Shown here: piece by piece, positions 11,358 through 23,063 of the stretch
How the letters are laid out: the number at the start of each line of letters is the position of its first letter
Position numbering within the stretch: the first letter of the stretch is position 1
Source of the DNA: Eucommia ulmoides
Lineage: Eukaryota > Streptophyta > Magnoliopsida > Garryales > Eucommiaceae
Assembly: GCA_016647705.1 (NCBI GenBank)
Contig: CM028336.1
Location: 15,055,380 to 15,119,379 of the forward strand
Direction: 5' to 3'
Length of the DNA stretch: 64,000 nt
Program-made: the position numbers and the translations under genes
The notes under the pieces: model-generated
What the model was told of the DNA's origin: nothing
The model's input: the letters and a program-made list of their open reading frames with translations, nothing else
The model's database searches: none

Positions 11358-12320
11358 TGGAGGTTTAAAAATCTGGGAATCAAACTTTTCTAGGACGTGT
11401 TAGTGCAAAAGTCATGAACCACATATAGTGATCCTATGATGGAATGGTACCCAAAACCCTGTTGTACTTAGGATACTATCTTGGAGAGAAAACTTATTTT
11501 TATCTTGTGTATAGTTATTTATACAATTGTTATGCTAGATCGGTATAATGGAATTTCTAGATCTAATAGGGGGCATAATAGACAACGTAAGAATTCTTGT
11601 TCTATCTCACACGTCGCAAGGTTGCTCGATGTCAAAAACGTTTTCAAAATTGGATTAGGGAGCAAGTTGCAGCAGAAGAACGAAAATCCTTATTTTGTTT
11701 AGGAAAAAAAGTTTATTAAACTCATGTAAATCATAAATGCCCCATGCACCTAAAAAAATAGATGTTTCATCCATTTTAGGTTCTATAAATTTTATAACAG
11801 CTATCTCCAACATGCGTGGACCTGGAATGACTACTTTGATATCTTATTAACCAAAAATAGTGATACCATTGATCCATAATTTCAATTTTTGTGTATGTGG
11901 AAGGTTAGAGACGGTTACCTCTAGAAAGATCATTCTCCATTCGGGGTTCACTAAAGCCCTATCCAGTTTTCTTTCAATGTTAGCTAGTCCCTTCCTGCCA
12001 TTGTTCTAAATGGGCATCAAAAAAATAAAAACTTACCTTAAAATCACAAATACATTTGCTTTTGACCCTCACCTTGATAATTCATCTAAAAAAAATAGCC
12101 TTTGCTAAACAAAGTCGTTTACAGTTCGTCCGCTAAGATAACATGAAGGAATCTATTTCGATTACGTAAAATCACACCAAGCTTACCAAATGTAAGAAAG
12201 TGTTGCCACCCAATCAATTCAAGACTGTATGATCCAATAATAAGTATACCTCAGGTCATATTTTCCCAGGATTTACATGTCACGTCCTAAGCATAGTGTC
12301 ATTTTTCATAAAGCCTATAC
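11358..12320 (+). repeat. Inverted-duplication arm 2 (963 bp), original copy
   Basis: It is continuous with the leader on the left and with internal sequence on the right, so this is the ancestral location of the sequence inverted at 9374-10350. No known protein domain is seen. Both junctions of the other arm carry at most 1-4 unmatched bases. Confidence 0.9.
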
Positions 12321-12489
12321 AATAGGAATTATGCACCATAAGGAAGACATTTTTAAAGGTTTAGGTTCAAAATACCTTAAACAAGTCAAAATCTATTCTA
12401 ATAAGAAGCCAACTAAGGTTTTCCAGTCATACTGTCAAAATAGATCTACCCTCAGAAAGACATCGTGAATGAAAAGGTATTTCAAGATA

Positions 12490-12715
12490 CTTCATTAAGC
12501 AATGATCTCTTTTGAAGAAGAAAAAAAGGATAATTTTTTCATTAAGTCCTAGGAGCAATGATCCATCTTTTGAGAAAGAAAAAGGGCAATTCTACCATGA
12601 AGTCCTAAAAGCAATGATCCATTTTTTGAGAAAGAAAAGTGAAATTTTATCATTAAGTCCTAGGAGCATTGATCCAAATTTTGAGAATAAAAGGTCAATT
12701 GTGTCATAATCCTAG
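12490..12715 (+). repeat. About 60-bp tandem repeat, about 4 units
   Basis: Units contain GCAATGATCCATTTTTTGAG, AAAGAAAAAGGGCAATTT and ATTAAGTCCTAGGA. The last unit degenerates into TCATAATCCTAG. Confidence 0.75.
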
Positions 12716-15700
12716 AATAACTATAACTTCCAAATTGACGACAAACCAAAAATTTCAAGTTACCTTGGTCCTATAAAACCAAGTCCAAGCTGAGGTCTGT
12801 CCAGTAAATATCTCAAAGTTGCCTACTAGAGCTACCTCTCCCTAAGATTGCATACATACAACACGAACATAATCATCCATTCATGTAGACATATTCATGC
12901 ATAGTCAAGAATACAACCTAGCACAAGGATCGGATAATTTGAATCCTTATAGTTCATTAGTCAAGGTCTAGGGTTTTAATCACTTAATAATTCTAGAACA
13001 TTTGCTTTAGGTAACTTCTGCTAAAAATCAATCCAAGATCCGCTCGCAAGATCATAAAATGGACTTGATCCCTCTTTCTATCGAAAGTTGCCAAAACAAC
13101 TCCAAGATTTCTACATTACAAAGCATTGCCTCTCTATGACAAGCCCTGAGCCAGATACACCCATCTTCACTATTATGAGAAAAGAGAAAAAAAAAAAGAC
13201 CATATCTATCTCTGCCTTTCCCTTAACTTCCCAAGTCTCTTCTAATGAATTAGGTATTATCTTGTGCGCCTATGTGCTAGATCTACGTATCACTAAATGC
13301 AGGCTTATTTTATGTAAGGTCGACTCAGGTCTTTATATTTCAACTTTCATAAATTAATTTCCTTGTTGTAATTCACAAACCGTGAATAATCAAAATTTAT
13401 GAAAATATAATTTCAATACTAAATTAGACCATCATCCAAAGAAAAATGTTAAAAAAAATGTCTTGTTTCAATCAGACAATGGTGAGATATTGACAATAAA
13501 ATCTGAGAAAGTTAAAAGGAAAGCCTAAGAACCCTGATATGGAATCATTACATTTGTGCCAACCCGGGAGTTGTGGGGAAACCAAGGAGACTTGTAGCCA
13601 ACATACCTATCAAGAAGACTTTAGGATATTGGAAAAGAGACCCTTGGTTGATATCGTTCTTAAGGAACCTTGAGAAGAGAAAAGTAACTTTAGAACCTAT
13701 CCTTGCCCTAAGAAAATTCTTAAGAGGGGGGTAGGTAAGCATAAACTCTACTCAAGGGAAAATCAAGTAGCCAAGGTCGTGTTTCTAAAAAATTAAAAAA
13801 TTCGATCAAAGAAGTCCTTAGAAATCTGAGAGACCTAGCCTTACCCAAAGTTCTCAAAAAGAGTAAGGCAGGTAACTAGAAGAATCTTTCACCCAAAGAG
13901 GAAAATGATCAAGTTGGAAGAAGATAACGGGACTTTACAAGATCCTAGCCAATAATAGAGAATTATCCGGAATAAGGGTGAAATCAATGAAGACTTCGAG
14001 ATTGACTCAAACTAACTTAATTCTCTAAAATATAAAATCCTGAAAGTACGTGTCAAGCAAAAAAAACTAATAATAAAGACTGGTCTCAGAAAGTTTTTAA
14101 ACACTGAGTGGTCACACGAAGGTAATTAGGTGAATCACGCTATCTATATAATTCAAGTATTTAGTCGTAGAATTGTCTCAACACCTAGTGACTTGGGCCA
14201 ATTGGACCGGGATCATTACCCAAAGCTCATTACATGAATTATATAGGAAGTATGAGTCCCTAGTCGCCAAAGTGAATAAAACAAAACAAATATATAAATA
14301 AATAAAAAATGATGAATCTCTCAAACACTGCCACGATAAACCAACATTTGTTAGTTGTTACTAACTAATACTTGTTTCTCTATCATTTATTGTCTCCCTC
14401 CTTTGAGTTATCTCGGGAAGGCCCATTTCCGTTGCCTTCAGTTTAAGATAGAAGAAATAAATCAAAGCAGTCGAATAAAGCTAGGGTAAACATATAGGGC
14501 CTAAGTAATCTCGAGAACAAACTCAAAAAACAAATCAAGTATCAAAACTTGATGGAGTTGAACTTGACAACCTCTCTAAACTAATAACTACATATATTTG
14601 GTCTAAATTACTATTGAAATTATATATATCATAATCTATATTAATCTGATGGAAAAATCCCGACAATCACTGAGATAATGGAATGTTTGAATATGATTAC
14701 CTGAGTATACTTTAACTAAAATAATCTTTCATAAAAGTGAAAAGAGAAATATAATTGGCATGTATAGGTATAATACCTAAAACATTATAAATGAACTTGG
14801 AAAAGTATAAGTAAAAAATGAGAGAAGAAGCCTTGTTAAGTAAGTCATTTACTTAAACCCTCACCCAAAACTCATCCAAATATCATTCAAAGCCCAAGCC
14901 AAATTAATAGTGATCTCTATTCCAAGCAAGATGTTCCTATTTTGGGATATCCCGAGATAAACCAATCAACATGAAATAACCTTCCTTCATTCTTGTCCAA
15001 ACCTTTCCATCTTATAACTGAAACCCATAAAATGTTCAAAGATAAATCTCGATCAGAATTTCAGTTACAACGCAAGCGTGAACAAATAAGTAGGAAGCCT
15101 CTCAGAAGCACCGGCCAACTTTCCGTATCAGAGACAATATGGAAACAACTAGGAGAGATGGCTAATAGCAAAAAGTATGTAGAGGAAATGAAAAAAATTA
15201 AGAATCATTCCATAAAAGACTGGAATCTCTAGATAGACGATGCGTTCCCTAGGAAAACATTCTAGGTAAAGTATTGGGCATAATAAAAATCATATGATAC
15301 ATTAGTCAATCTACACAAACACCATGCATCAGGTTTCACTGAGGCTTACATAACTTGCATATACTTGAGGAAAATTAGTCATCATACTTCAACAAGAACT
15401 TGTGGTATCCTGCATATCATTTTGTATCAATAGGCCATCATCAACATAACAATTGCACCCATACACCTTATTTGGAAGCTATAGTAGGTTAATAGGAAAT
15501 CCTTAAACATGTAACCCGGTCAATTACCTTACCAGTCACCATGCCATTGCCCATCTCTAATAGTGGCTTCAACCAGCTCAAAAGTTAGACAATAAGTTGA
15601 CAACACATAAATGGCATCTTGATAATAGACCTTACCCATTCCTACGAAGCACCAAGGTATAGCAGAATGTCATTAGAACATGGACATTGCCAATATCTAA

Positions 15701-15904
15701 AAAGATCCTCCTAGAGTTAAGTAAGTCCTAGCGTCGTTCAAGTACTTTAAGAAATAGGTCCCCAACGGTAAAGCTTGAAAATGTCATTTAAAGACCGATA
15801 GTCAGGACCTAGTTGATATTATCTAGAACAGATTATTACTAATAAGCATAGCTATCTATACCTACAACATGTATGATTTTTTAAATAATCTCGTTGTTTG
15901 GAAT

Positions 15905-17215
15905 TACGTTACGACTTGATCCTTGGTAACTTATCATGCCATGTAGGAAACCCAAGCGTGTCCGATCGAAATTAGAGAAGTGTCAACTTCACGATATTCT
16001 CTCAGCCCTATATCAGGGCACATCTCTGGAGAAGTCCCTCGACTTCCCTGACAAGCCAATTTTACTCCATTTGTTATGTAAACAACAAGGGATGCATGTG
16101 AAAAAACTATGTTTGACCTGATCCTTGGTAACTTACCAATGTACGTAGGAAACCTATTAAGGTTCAATTATTACATTGTAGGGATCCCAGCAATGGGCTA
16201 AGGTAGAACCTCACATTTTCTACCGTCATGCATAAATTTGAACTAATAAAATCTTAGTACACACCTCTTAGAGAAAAAAGCAAGGGTCTAAAATCACATT
16301 TTCACTCCCTATTAAATGATGTTAGGGGTAAAAAATGACAAATAAATAAAATTTGAAAAAAAAAAAACATTTAATTTCGGTTGTATTGGCGTTAGCTAAG
16401 AAAATTCTTAGGTTCATCTAAAGACCACAATTCTGAATTTAGCTTGAGAAATATAACTTGATGATAAAAATAAATAACTTGGGTATTATACCTATAAACA
16501 AGTCCTAGAATTTATTTCCAAATACGAAAATTCTTTTCCATTACCACCGATAAAAACACCGGAAAACGTGTTCAGGGATTCACAACAATGATCCTAAATT
16601 CATCACCTCCAACAATAGTGAGACGAACCAACTTAGTTCTCATACAGTGGCTTAAAAAGTCTCCTCCCTAGCTAGCAAGTAGGAGCATATTTTACACTAG
16701 ATATGTTCTTATTCACATGACAAGAGGTGTCAGATTAGATTCCTCACGGAACTTATCCAATCACTGCTCCAGTCAAAGACTGGGGCACATTTTACCCTAT
16801 TCAGAATTTTCCTATGGGAATCAGCATTTGTTTCCATTCCGAGACATAAATTAGAATGCCTTGACAAAAGGAGTCATCATAAAACCACTACGAACTACGC
16901 TTCGATCTGTTCCTCTGTGAAAAACAGGGATACGTAGGAAACCTTTATAGGTTCTGTTGACAATCTGAAAGGAAAATAAAATTGTCACAGTAAGCGCTGA
17001 ACTACGTTTCGACTAGATGATTGGCCTAGGAAATTAGGGTACGTAGATAACCCAAGAGGGTTTTGCTTTTCTGACGGCCATTGTCTAAAACGGTGACTTG
17101 ACATAAATTCAAAAAAATAAAAGGCAAAAGCAACCCAACAAGCTTTTCAGTCTCAATCGGACATTAAAAAACACGCAGTTGGTTTAGGATACATAGGCAA
17201 CGCATGTGGGTTCTG
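15905..17215 (+). repeat. Dispersed hairpin/TACGTAGG motif copies in the internal region
   Basis: Diverged copies of AACTACGTTTCGACTTGAT...GTACGTAGGnAACCn..AGGGTT lie near 15910-15960, 16108-16168, 16890-16957, 17005-17065 and 17186-17215. They share order and spacing with the intact LTR copies but have variable stems. They are about 100-750 bp apart and are not a simple tandem array. Confidence 0.65.
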
Positions 17216-17225
17216 TAACATTCTC

Positions 17226-17660
17226 CCGAAGGCTCAGGACAGATTCCTACGCCCCAACTAGAGTTGGAGTATATTATATCAGGTTTTTTTGTCAAAATTC
17301 TTTGATAGGATTTATCCCAACTAGGGCTAGGGAAAAATTTAATAATTGAGATTCATAATCCTTGGGAAAAGAAAAAAAAAACAATCACCATCGAGCCCCA
17401 ATCAACTACGGGGGCACATTTTATCCAAGGTAAACTTCTCCAAAATGCTCAGGACATATTCCTATACCCTAATTAGAGTTGAGGCACATTATATCAAGTT
17501 TCTACATCGAGATTCTTTGATAGGATTTGCCCCAGCTAGGGTTGGGATAAAATTTAAGAATTAAAATCCATTATCCCTGGAGAGAAAAAAAACAAGCATC
17601 ACCAAGCCCCAGTGTACGACTAGGGCACATTTTATTAAGGTAAACTTCTCACGAGAAGTC
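17226..17660 (+). repeat. 215-bp tandem duplication near the 3' end
   Basis: GCTCAGGACAnATTCCTA at 17232 recurs at 17447. Both units continue through TTCTTTGATAGGATTT, CCCCA(A/G)CTAGGGTT..GGG and a run of A to GGGCACATTTTAT and TAAACTTCTC. The ACTnGGGGCACATTTTA phrase also occurs once earlier (about 16780). Confidence 0.8.
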
Positions 17661-17680
17661 TTCTAGTCCTCGTCGGCAGT

Positions 17681-19274
17681 TGATAGGTGTGAAAAACCTA
17701 TCTATTTCCAATCCGAATTGGTTAGTTTTCGAATATGTTTATAGTTATTTTTATTATATTTTAATTAGTTTTCATACTTTTGTATAACTCAGGTGTGTGG
17801 GTCGAAATGATAGGAAACTGGAGCTAAAACGATAAGATCGAACCAAAGCGGTTCGAAGTTACGGTGGATAAACCAACTCGAAGGCTAAAAGATGAAACAG
17901 GCCCACCGCTTATGCGTCCAGACCACCGCTTAAGCGATAAAAATGCAGAGAAGAGCAAAATGTTACTAACGGACGACCGCTTGAGCGGAAATCCAGCAGA
18001 GGACGAAGAAGGGCTACTGACAACCGCTTGCCTAGGAAAAGTTTTCTTCGCTTAAGCGGAATTTCAACAGAATGTTCTCCAGTCCACCGCCTACTTCATC
18101 AACCAGGCGATCAGACTTAACCGACCTAACTCCGCCTAGGCGGATTTTCCATGCACTGTCTTAAGATATTTTTAGGATATTTTTGCTATAAATATCCCCT
18201 TTCCTCCCTCTTGGCCGGGATTTATCTTCTCTCTGGTGGAGCTCGCATCCCGAAGTGGAGAAGACGGCGAATCGATCTTTAGACGAGGCGAAGTTCTTCG
18301 ATCGTTTTTCCTTATTTCTTTATCTTAGGAGTATGTGAGCATGTTTAGATTATTATTTTCTTGTATATGCGGCTATGGCCCCGAGCTAAATATGGATTGT
18401 AGTAGGGATTAACATATAAGTTATAAATATGTTGTTTGGATGATTTCGGTGTTTCGTTTGTGATTGTTCTTCGTAGTTTGATTGTATTTATCGTATTGAT
18501 AAAATATGCTTGGATTGATAAATGGAGAATAAGGGGTATTGATAAAATCCCGAATTCGGATTAAGGTAAACAAACGCCACGATTCTATAACCCGGTCGGG
18601 GTTTGAATCGTGGACAATCGATGACGTAGGGCAAGACACACGCTACCTAGGGTCGTTAAGACGTTGAGAGGGACCTCTTCGTTAACTCAAAGTTACATTA
18701 TATCCCTCGTCTTACACTCGGAAGAGGTGGCGAGGGAGTTTTAGAATGGAGATTGTTGATAGGGTAAATACAACACGACGGTCCAATAACTCGGGAGGGA
18801 GTTCGATTGTGTGCAATCAATGACGCTGGGTGAGACTCACGTGACCTAGGGTCGTTAAGACATTGAGGGGTACTTCTTCGTTGGATCGAAGTTATGTATT
18901 CCCCCATCTTACACTCGGAAGAGGTGGCGGTGGAGTTTACGTACCGAGGTTGTTAAATAGGTCGAACAACGTAAACGTAAGTCAATCGGAATCGAACACG
19001 TATTTGTAAACACATTAATCTCTATACAATTATTCACCCTAAAACATATTAACATAATAGTGTAGTTAATTTAGGATATATTAGTATTAGTATTAATTAA
19101 TTAAATAAATTTGTTTTTCGCCTAGATAAACTTAGGTCACGACAAACACAATATTCGATAGTAACGACGACAATCCCTGTAGATACGATAATCCAATCTT
19201 AATGGCACACTATACTAAAACTTAGACCTCGTATACTTGCAAGAGTAAGTAGCGGCGTATTTTACCCGCTACCA
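17681..19274 (+). mobile_element. Solo LTR of a TGATAGGTG Ty3/gypsy family, sense (1594 bp)
   Basis: Starts TGATAGGTGTGAAAAACC and ends GTATTTTACCCGCTACCA. Flanks are GCAGT (17676-17680) and GTAGT (19275-19279), an imperfect 5-bp TSD. It is collinear with the 5' LTR at 30684-32115 and, in reverse, with 36359-37692. It holds a palindrome module (17905-18150) and an about 190-bp tandem duplication of the CTCGGGAGGGAG..CGTTAAGAC block (about 18545-18950), present once in the 30684 copy. No internal sequence or PBS follows, so it is a recombination-derived solo LTR. Confidence 0.87.
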
Positions 19275-19642
19275 GTAGTCCCAAGTGGGATGTGACCATG
19301 AAACTCTACTAAGTGTCGAGTTTCCCCGGGGGATTTCTTAGGTGAGAATCCTCTCAGTCATTTTCAATCCTACATTGATATAACGATCCAGAAATCAGTT
19401 TCTCTAACCAAGAATCCTTGCCACCAAATACTGATTTACTTTAATAGCTACAACTACATTTTACCTGATTCTTAGCTATCCTAAGATATATAGGAAAACC
19501 CTATGCGGGTTCGGGCAAAATAAAGTCAAATCTTGAACTACATTTGACCTAATTCTCAGTTATCTGAGATATGTAGGCACCCCGATGGGTTCGTTTATCC
19601 TAATTTGAAATAAATAAATAAATGTTTAATTTTCTGTCTGTA

Positions 19643-19908
19643 GTGTTCTTCGCTATCTTTGGATCACTATCGTGATATTTCTCGCTATCTTTGGATCATC
19701 ATCCACAGTATTCCTCGCTATCTTTAGATCACTATCACGATGTTCCTTGCTATCTTTGGATCATTATCCACAGTGTTCCTCACTATCTTTGGATCACTAT
19801 GTTAAATTCTTCTCTATAGTGATCCTCAATATCTTTGGATCACTTCACGATATTCCTTGCTATCTTTGAATCATCATCCATAGTGTTCCTCGCTATCATT
19901 GGATCATC
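19643..19908 (+). repeat. 32-33-bp tandem repeat, about 8-9 units
   Basis: Unit TTCCTCGCTATCTTTGGATCAnnATCCnCAGTG, alternating between versions ending CACGAT and CCACAGTG, which suggests a 65-bp higher-order unit. Open frames through it (such as 19672-19869) are repeat artefacts. Confidence 0.85.
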
Positions 19909-20080
19909 TCTAGTGACGGAAGCAAAAATTCCAATCTCTGGTGACGGAAGCCAAAAATTCCTGTCTCTGGTGACGGAAGTGAAAAAATTCTTATCTCTGG
20001 TGACGGAAGTGAAAACTTCTTGTCTTTAACGATGGATGCAAAAATTCTCTACCTTTGATGGTGGATGTGAGAACTTCTCA
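19909..20080 (+). repeat. 29-30-bp tandem repeat, about 6 units
   Basis: Unit TCTCTGGTGACGGAAGnnAA plus AATTCCTG. The last two units are diverged (TTTAACGATGGATG and TTTGATGGTGGATG). Confidence 0.85.
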
Positions 20081-20886
20081 CCGAGAAGAGTCGCCTAGAC
20101 TCTTTCTCACCAAATTACTGTTAATATTAAATTTCCTATCTTTACGTTTTATTTCTTGCGGAACAAAATGTTTGTATCTCTTTCTTTATCATTACAAGTA
20201 AACTCGCATGATAAAAAGGGACAACTGTAGACAGCATATTTTGCCCCACCCATTTGAGTATCTAATCTAAAGTGCAAGTTCAGATAAACTTTAAAATGGG
20301 GTTTAAAGGGAATGAATTTATGCCTTAGATTACATTGGATACTACAAAAAGCCAAAAAAAAAAAAACACAAGAAAGTATAAAATTGTCAATTCATTTGAA
20401 TTTGGTATAAGTAAAAGTTTCGGATCAACCTCGAAATTCTTAAGAAAGTTTCATCAATTACCTTTGTTTTCCGTTTTGATCCCTGAAACTTTTACTATCA
20501 CCGATTTTGTATTTTTACACCAAAAAGACTTCTTTAATTTTTTGTTTAAAGTACTAATCCTCAAAAAATCAAGTCAAAAGCCTTGACTAAACCAAAAAAT
20601 CTACCATGACAATTTAGTTACTCAAAGTAACTAATGCTTAAAGACATGGTTCAAAACCAACCAAACCGAATGTCATCATGACACGCAGTCAAGGGCCATC
20701 ACTTTAAGGTCTAATAAAGCATTAAATGACTCATTAATGAGCATTTAATGAGGAGATTTTTTGAAGATTTTTCTAGCAAAATATCTTAGATGGAAACTTA
20801 ATTACTTGAAAGTAACTAACGGTTGCAAAACTAACAGAACCAGTTTCCCATCACATCATGCATTAATTGATCCATCAAATCAAGGT

Positions 20887-23013
20887 TGTTCATCCAACGA
20901 TTTTGATGAACAAATAAGTATTAATGTTTTGGTGAAACTAATATTTTAATTGAGTATTTCAGTGATTTAAAGTTTCAAGTAATGAAGATAACAAATTAAA
21001 TGGATATTAAATGATGAAGTTCAAAAGATATTGAAGATCTAAGAGTTTGAAGAAATTAGAAAAAATAACTCAGGCAAATTTCAACTCTTAATATCCCATT
21101 TCGGAACACACACATGGCACAAAATGTATTTTCTCATTTATGTGTGTATTGATTAAGTTAAATCATTCCCTCCTATGTGAATTGAGAAGAAATAATTTTG
21201 AATGACTAAAATGAAAGATAAGAATATTAGTGGAGCATATTTAAGAGAGAAAATTGTTAAAAGGGGCAAAAACGTAAAAGAAAATGAGTTAAAAATGTAT
21301 TCAGAGAAGAGATCCAGAAGATAACAGTCAACTGGTGAGTCGACCAGACCAAGTAGCTGTAACATCCTGTATCTCTAAGTCGACCGACAGGTCGACCGGC
21401 CAAGAAGGGTTGAACTCTCTGAATCAACAAGTCGATTGATAAGTCGACTGGTAGAAGAAAGAACAACTCTCTGAATCTACAAGTCGACCGGGCGGTCGAC
21501 CGATGAACTGCATTGGCTACATCCTGAATCTCCCAGTCGATTGGGTAGTCGACTGAATACGCTATTTCAGGATATTATTTTATCCGAGATTAAATCCAAT
21601 AGTAGCCATTTTTTGTTGGGATTTGAAAGAGATTTCGAGGATATTCTCTATATTTAAGATATGGTTCATCTATAAATTAAATCCTATTAATATGGTTCAT
21701 CAAATATTAATGTTTCTCAATTTAGTACTTGAAATAGATTATATTCTTATTAATTAAGATTGAGAAATACTTTGGGGGTTTAATTGAGAGATTTGAAAGC
21801 TATTTTTAAGTGGAAATTGAACCAAAATGAAGTCCTTATAATATAAGGGGTCTATAAGAGCTTTTAATTGTCATGACATATATAAACTAGCTGTTAGAAA
21901 GCTAATTTCATATTCCTATATATAGACCTGCGAATTTCTTATATAAAAAAATTATTCATTGAGAGAGCTAAAAGAGTTTATATTATTTGTGAGCTTTTAT
22001 AAGAGTTATCATTCTACGATATTGTGAACTTTTCTAAAAAGTAATTTTGAGAATCAATTGCGATCAATTTTTGCTGATACCGGATTTGAAGATACATTGT
22101 TCTAATCATTATTTCTTTAGATTCTGGGTGAGATCTTTCCATATTACTTATTATTTGTTTTTTTTATTCTATATTTAGAAATTGATCTTAGAAATTATTT
22201 TTTATTTTTGAAGAAAATATTTTTACAAACAATTTCTTGAATCTGATTACGTGCTCAAATTGTTACTCATATTCTTGTTAAAATCCGATTTTTGTATCTT
22301 ACATTTTTCTATTATTAGTTAGGATATTAATTGAGTTATTATTTATCTGAGGTGGTAGAAGCTCCGAGTGAGATTTACTTCTTATCAATTTTTGTATTGG
22401 TGAGTAGTGTGATAGGTTAAATACCGTTGGGGGTATTTAATCAAGGGTAGCTGGGTTTCAATCTCTTCCTGTTAAGAAATTGAGGTAGTGATTCTTCCTG
22501 GATAAGAATTGCATTGTGAGTGATTTGTAAATGTTCTATCCTTACCTGCGAAAATGATAGTTGGAGTATTTTGAGAGATTTTGATTCTTGCGGCTTAGTG
22601 TTAAAAAGAATTAGGTTATTCTTTAGTCTGTAAAAAGTAGAAGTTCTTCCTTAGCCTGGGAAAAGGATATTGTAAATGTTGATTATGAGCCTGTAAAAGA
22701 ATTAGTGTACGGGTTTGGTTCCTACCTTTAAAGGAATCTTGATTTTAGTAGATGCGACCTCCATGGAGCTCGGAGGACTGGATTAGCCAAGAGTAACTTG
22801 GTGAACCAATATAAATCTTTTGTGTGCTGCCTTACTACTTTGCTATTTTTGTTGTTTGGGGTTGGACTTAGATTGATAATATTATTTCGCTATGTTATAA
22901 AGATAATAATTAATTTAGGTATAAAATTAATTATTTGATTTATTTAATTTTATTCTGATTATTTTTTTATTACCCAATTCACCCCTCCTCTTGGGTATTT
23001 TACTAGGCCAACA
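20887..23013 (+). repeat. 5' LTR of the copia element (2127 bp)
   Basis: Begins TGTTCATCC and ends CTAGGCCAACA. It differs from the 3' LTR at many scattered positions. It contains four or five nearly palindromic GTCGACCGnnnGGTCGAC-type blocks (21330-21560), which recur at 28430-28650. The first bases, TGTTCATCC, differ from TGTTGATCC in the 3' copy by one change. Confidence 0.93.
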
Positions 23014-23014
23014 A

Positions 23015-23030
23015 TTGGCATCAAAGCTGG
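23015..23030 (+). promoter_or_regulatory. Copia primer-binding site (degenerate)
   Basis: TTGGCATCAAAGCTGG one base after the LTR end. The usual plant copia site, complementary to initiator tRNA-Met, is TGGTATCAGAGC; two transitions separate them. Confidence 0.75.
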
Positions 23031-23063
23031 TTTAGCTCGAATTTATTAGCTAACAAAGATCAT

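Larger units (their letters stand above)
12321..17680 (+). mobile_element. Non-coding internal region of the LARD-like element
   Basis: 5.4 kb without any recognisable protease, RT, RNase H or integrase motif in six frames; the longest frames are under 100 codons and unconserved. It includes a four-unit repeat (12490-12715), an early tandem with hairpin motifs (15.9-17.2 kb) and the 215-bp repeat at 17226-17660. Large LTRs with a purely non-coding interior fit a large retrotransposon derivative that would depend on a partner for its proteins. Complete decay of gag-pol cannot be excluded. Confidence 0.6.
19275..20225 (+). mobile_element. 3' internal tail of the LARD-like element with PPT
   Basis: Runs from the solo LTR to the 3' LTR. 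It has two hairpin-motif copies (19469-19513 and 19553-19592), then two back-to-back tandem arrays, then GTAAACTCGCATGATAAAAAGGGACAAC. The purine run AAAAAGGGA (about 20213-20221) directly before TGTAGACAG is the probable polypurine tract. Confidence 0.7.

Noticed and set aside
10006..11702. Identical 73-codon open frames on opposite strands (10006-10227 and 11481-11702) as a conserved gene
   Set aside because: They are identical because they lie in the two arms of one recent inverted duplication. There is no second independent copy, no known domain, and the DNA around is equally identical.
14993..15232. 79-codon charged frame in the LARD interior as a gag remnant
   Set aside because: No start codon context, no zinc knuckle, and no similarity that I can recognise to gag; left within the non-coding interior.
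19643..20080. CRISPR-like array
   Set aside because: Units are contiguous with no unique spacers, units themselves drift, and the setting is a plant LTR element.
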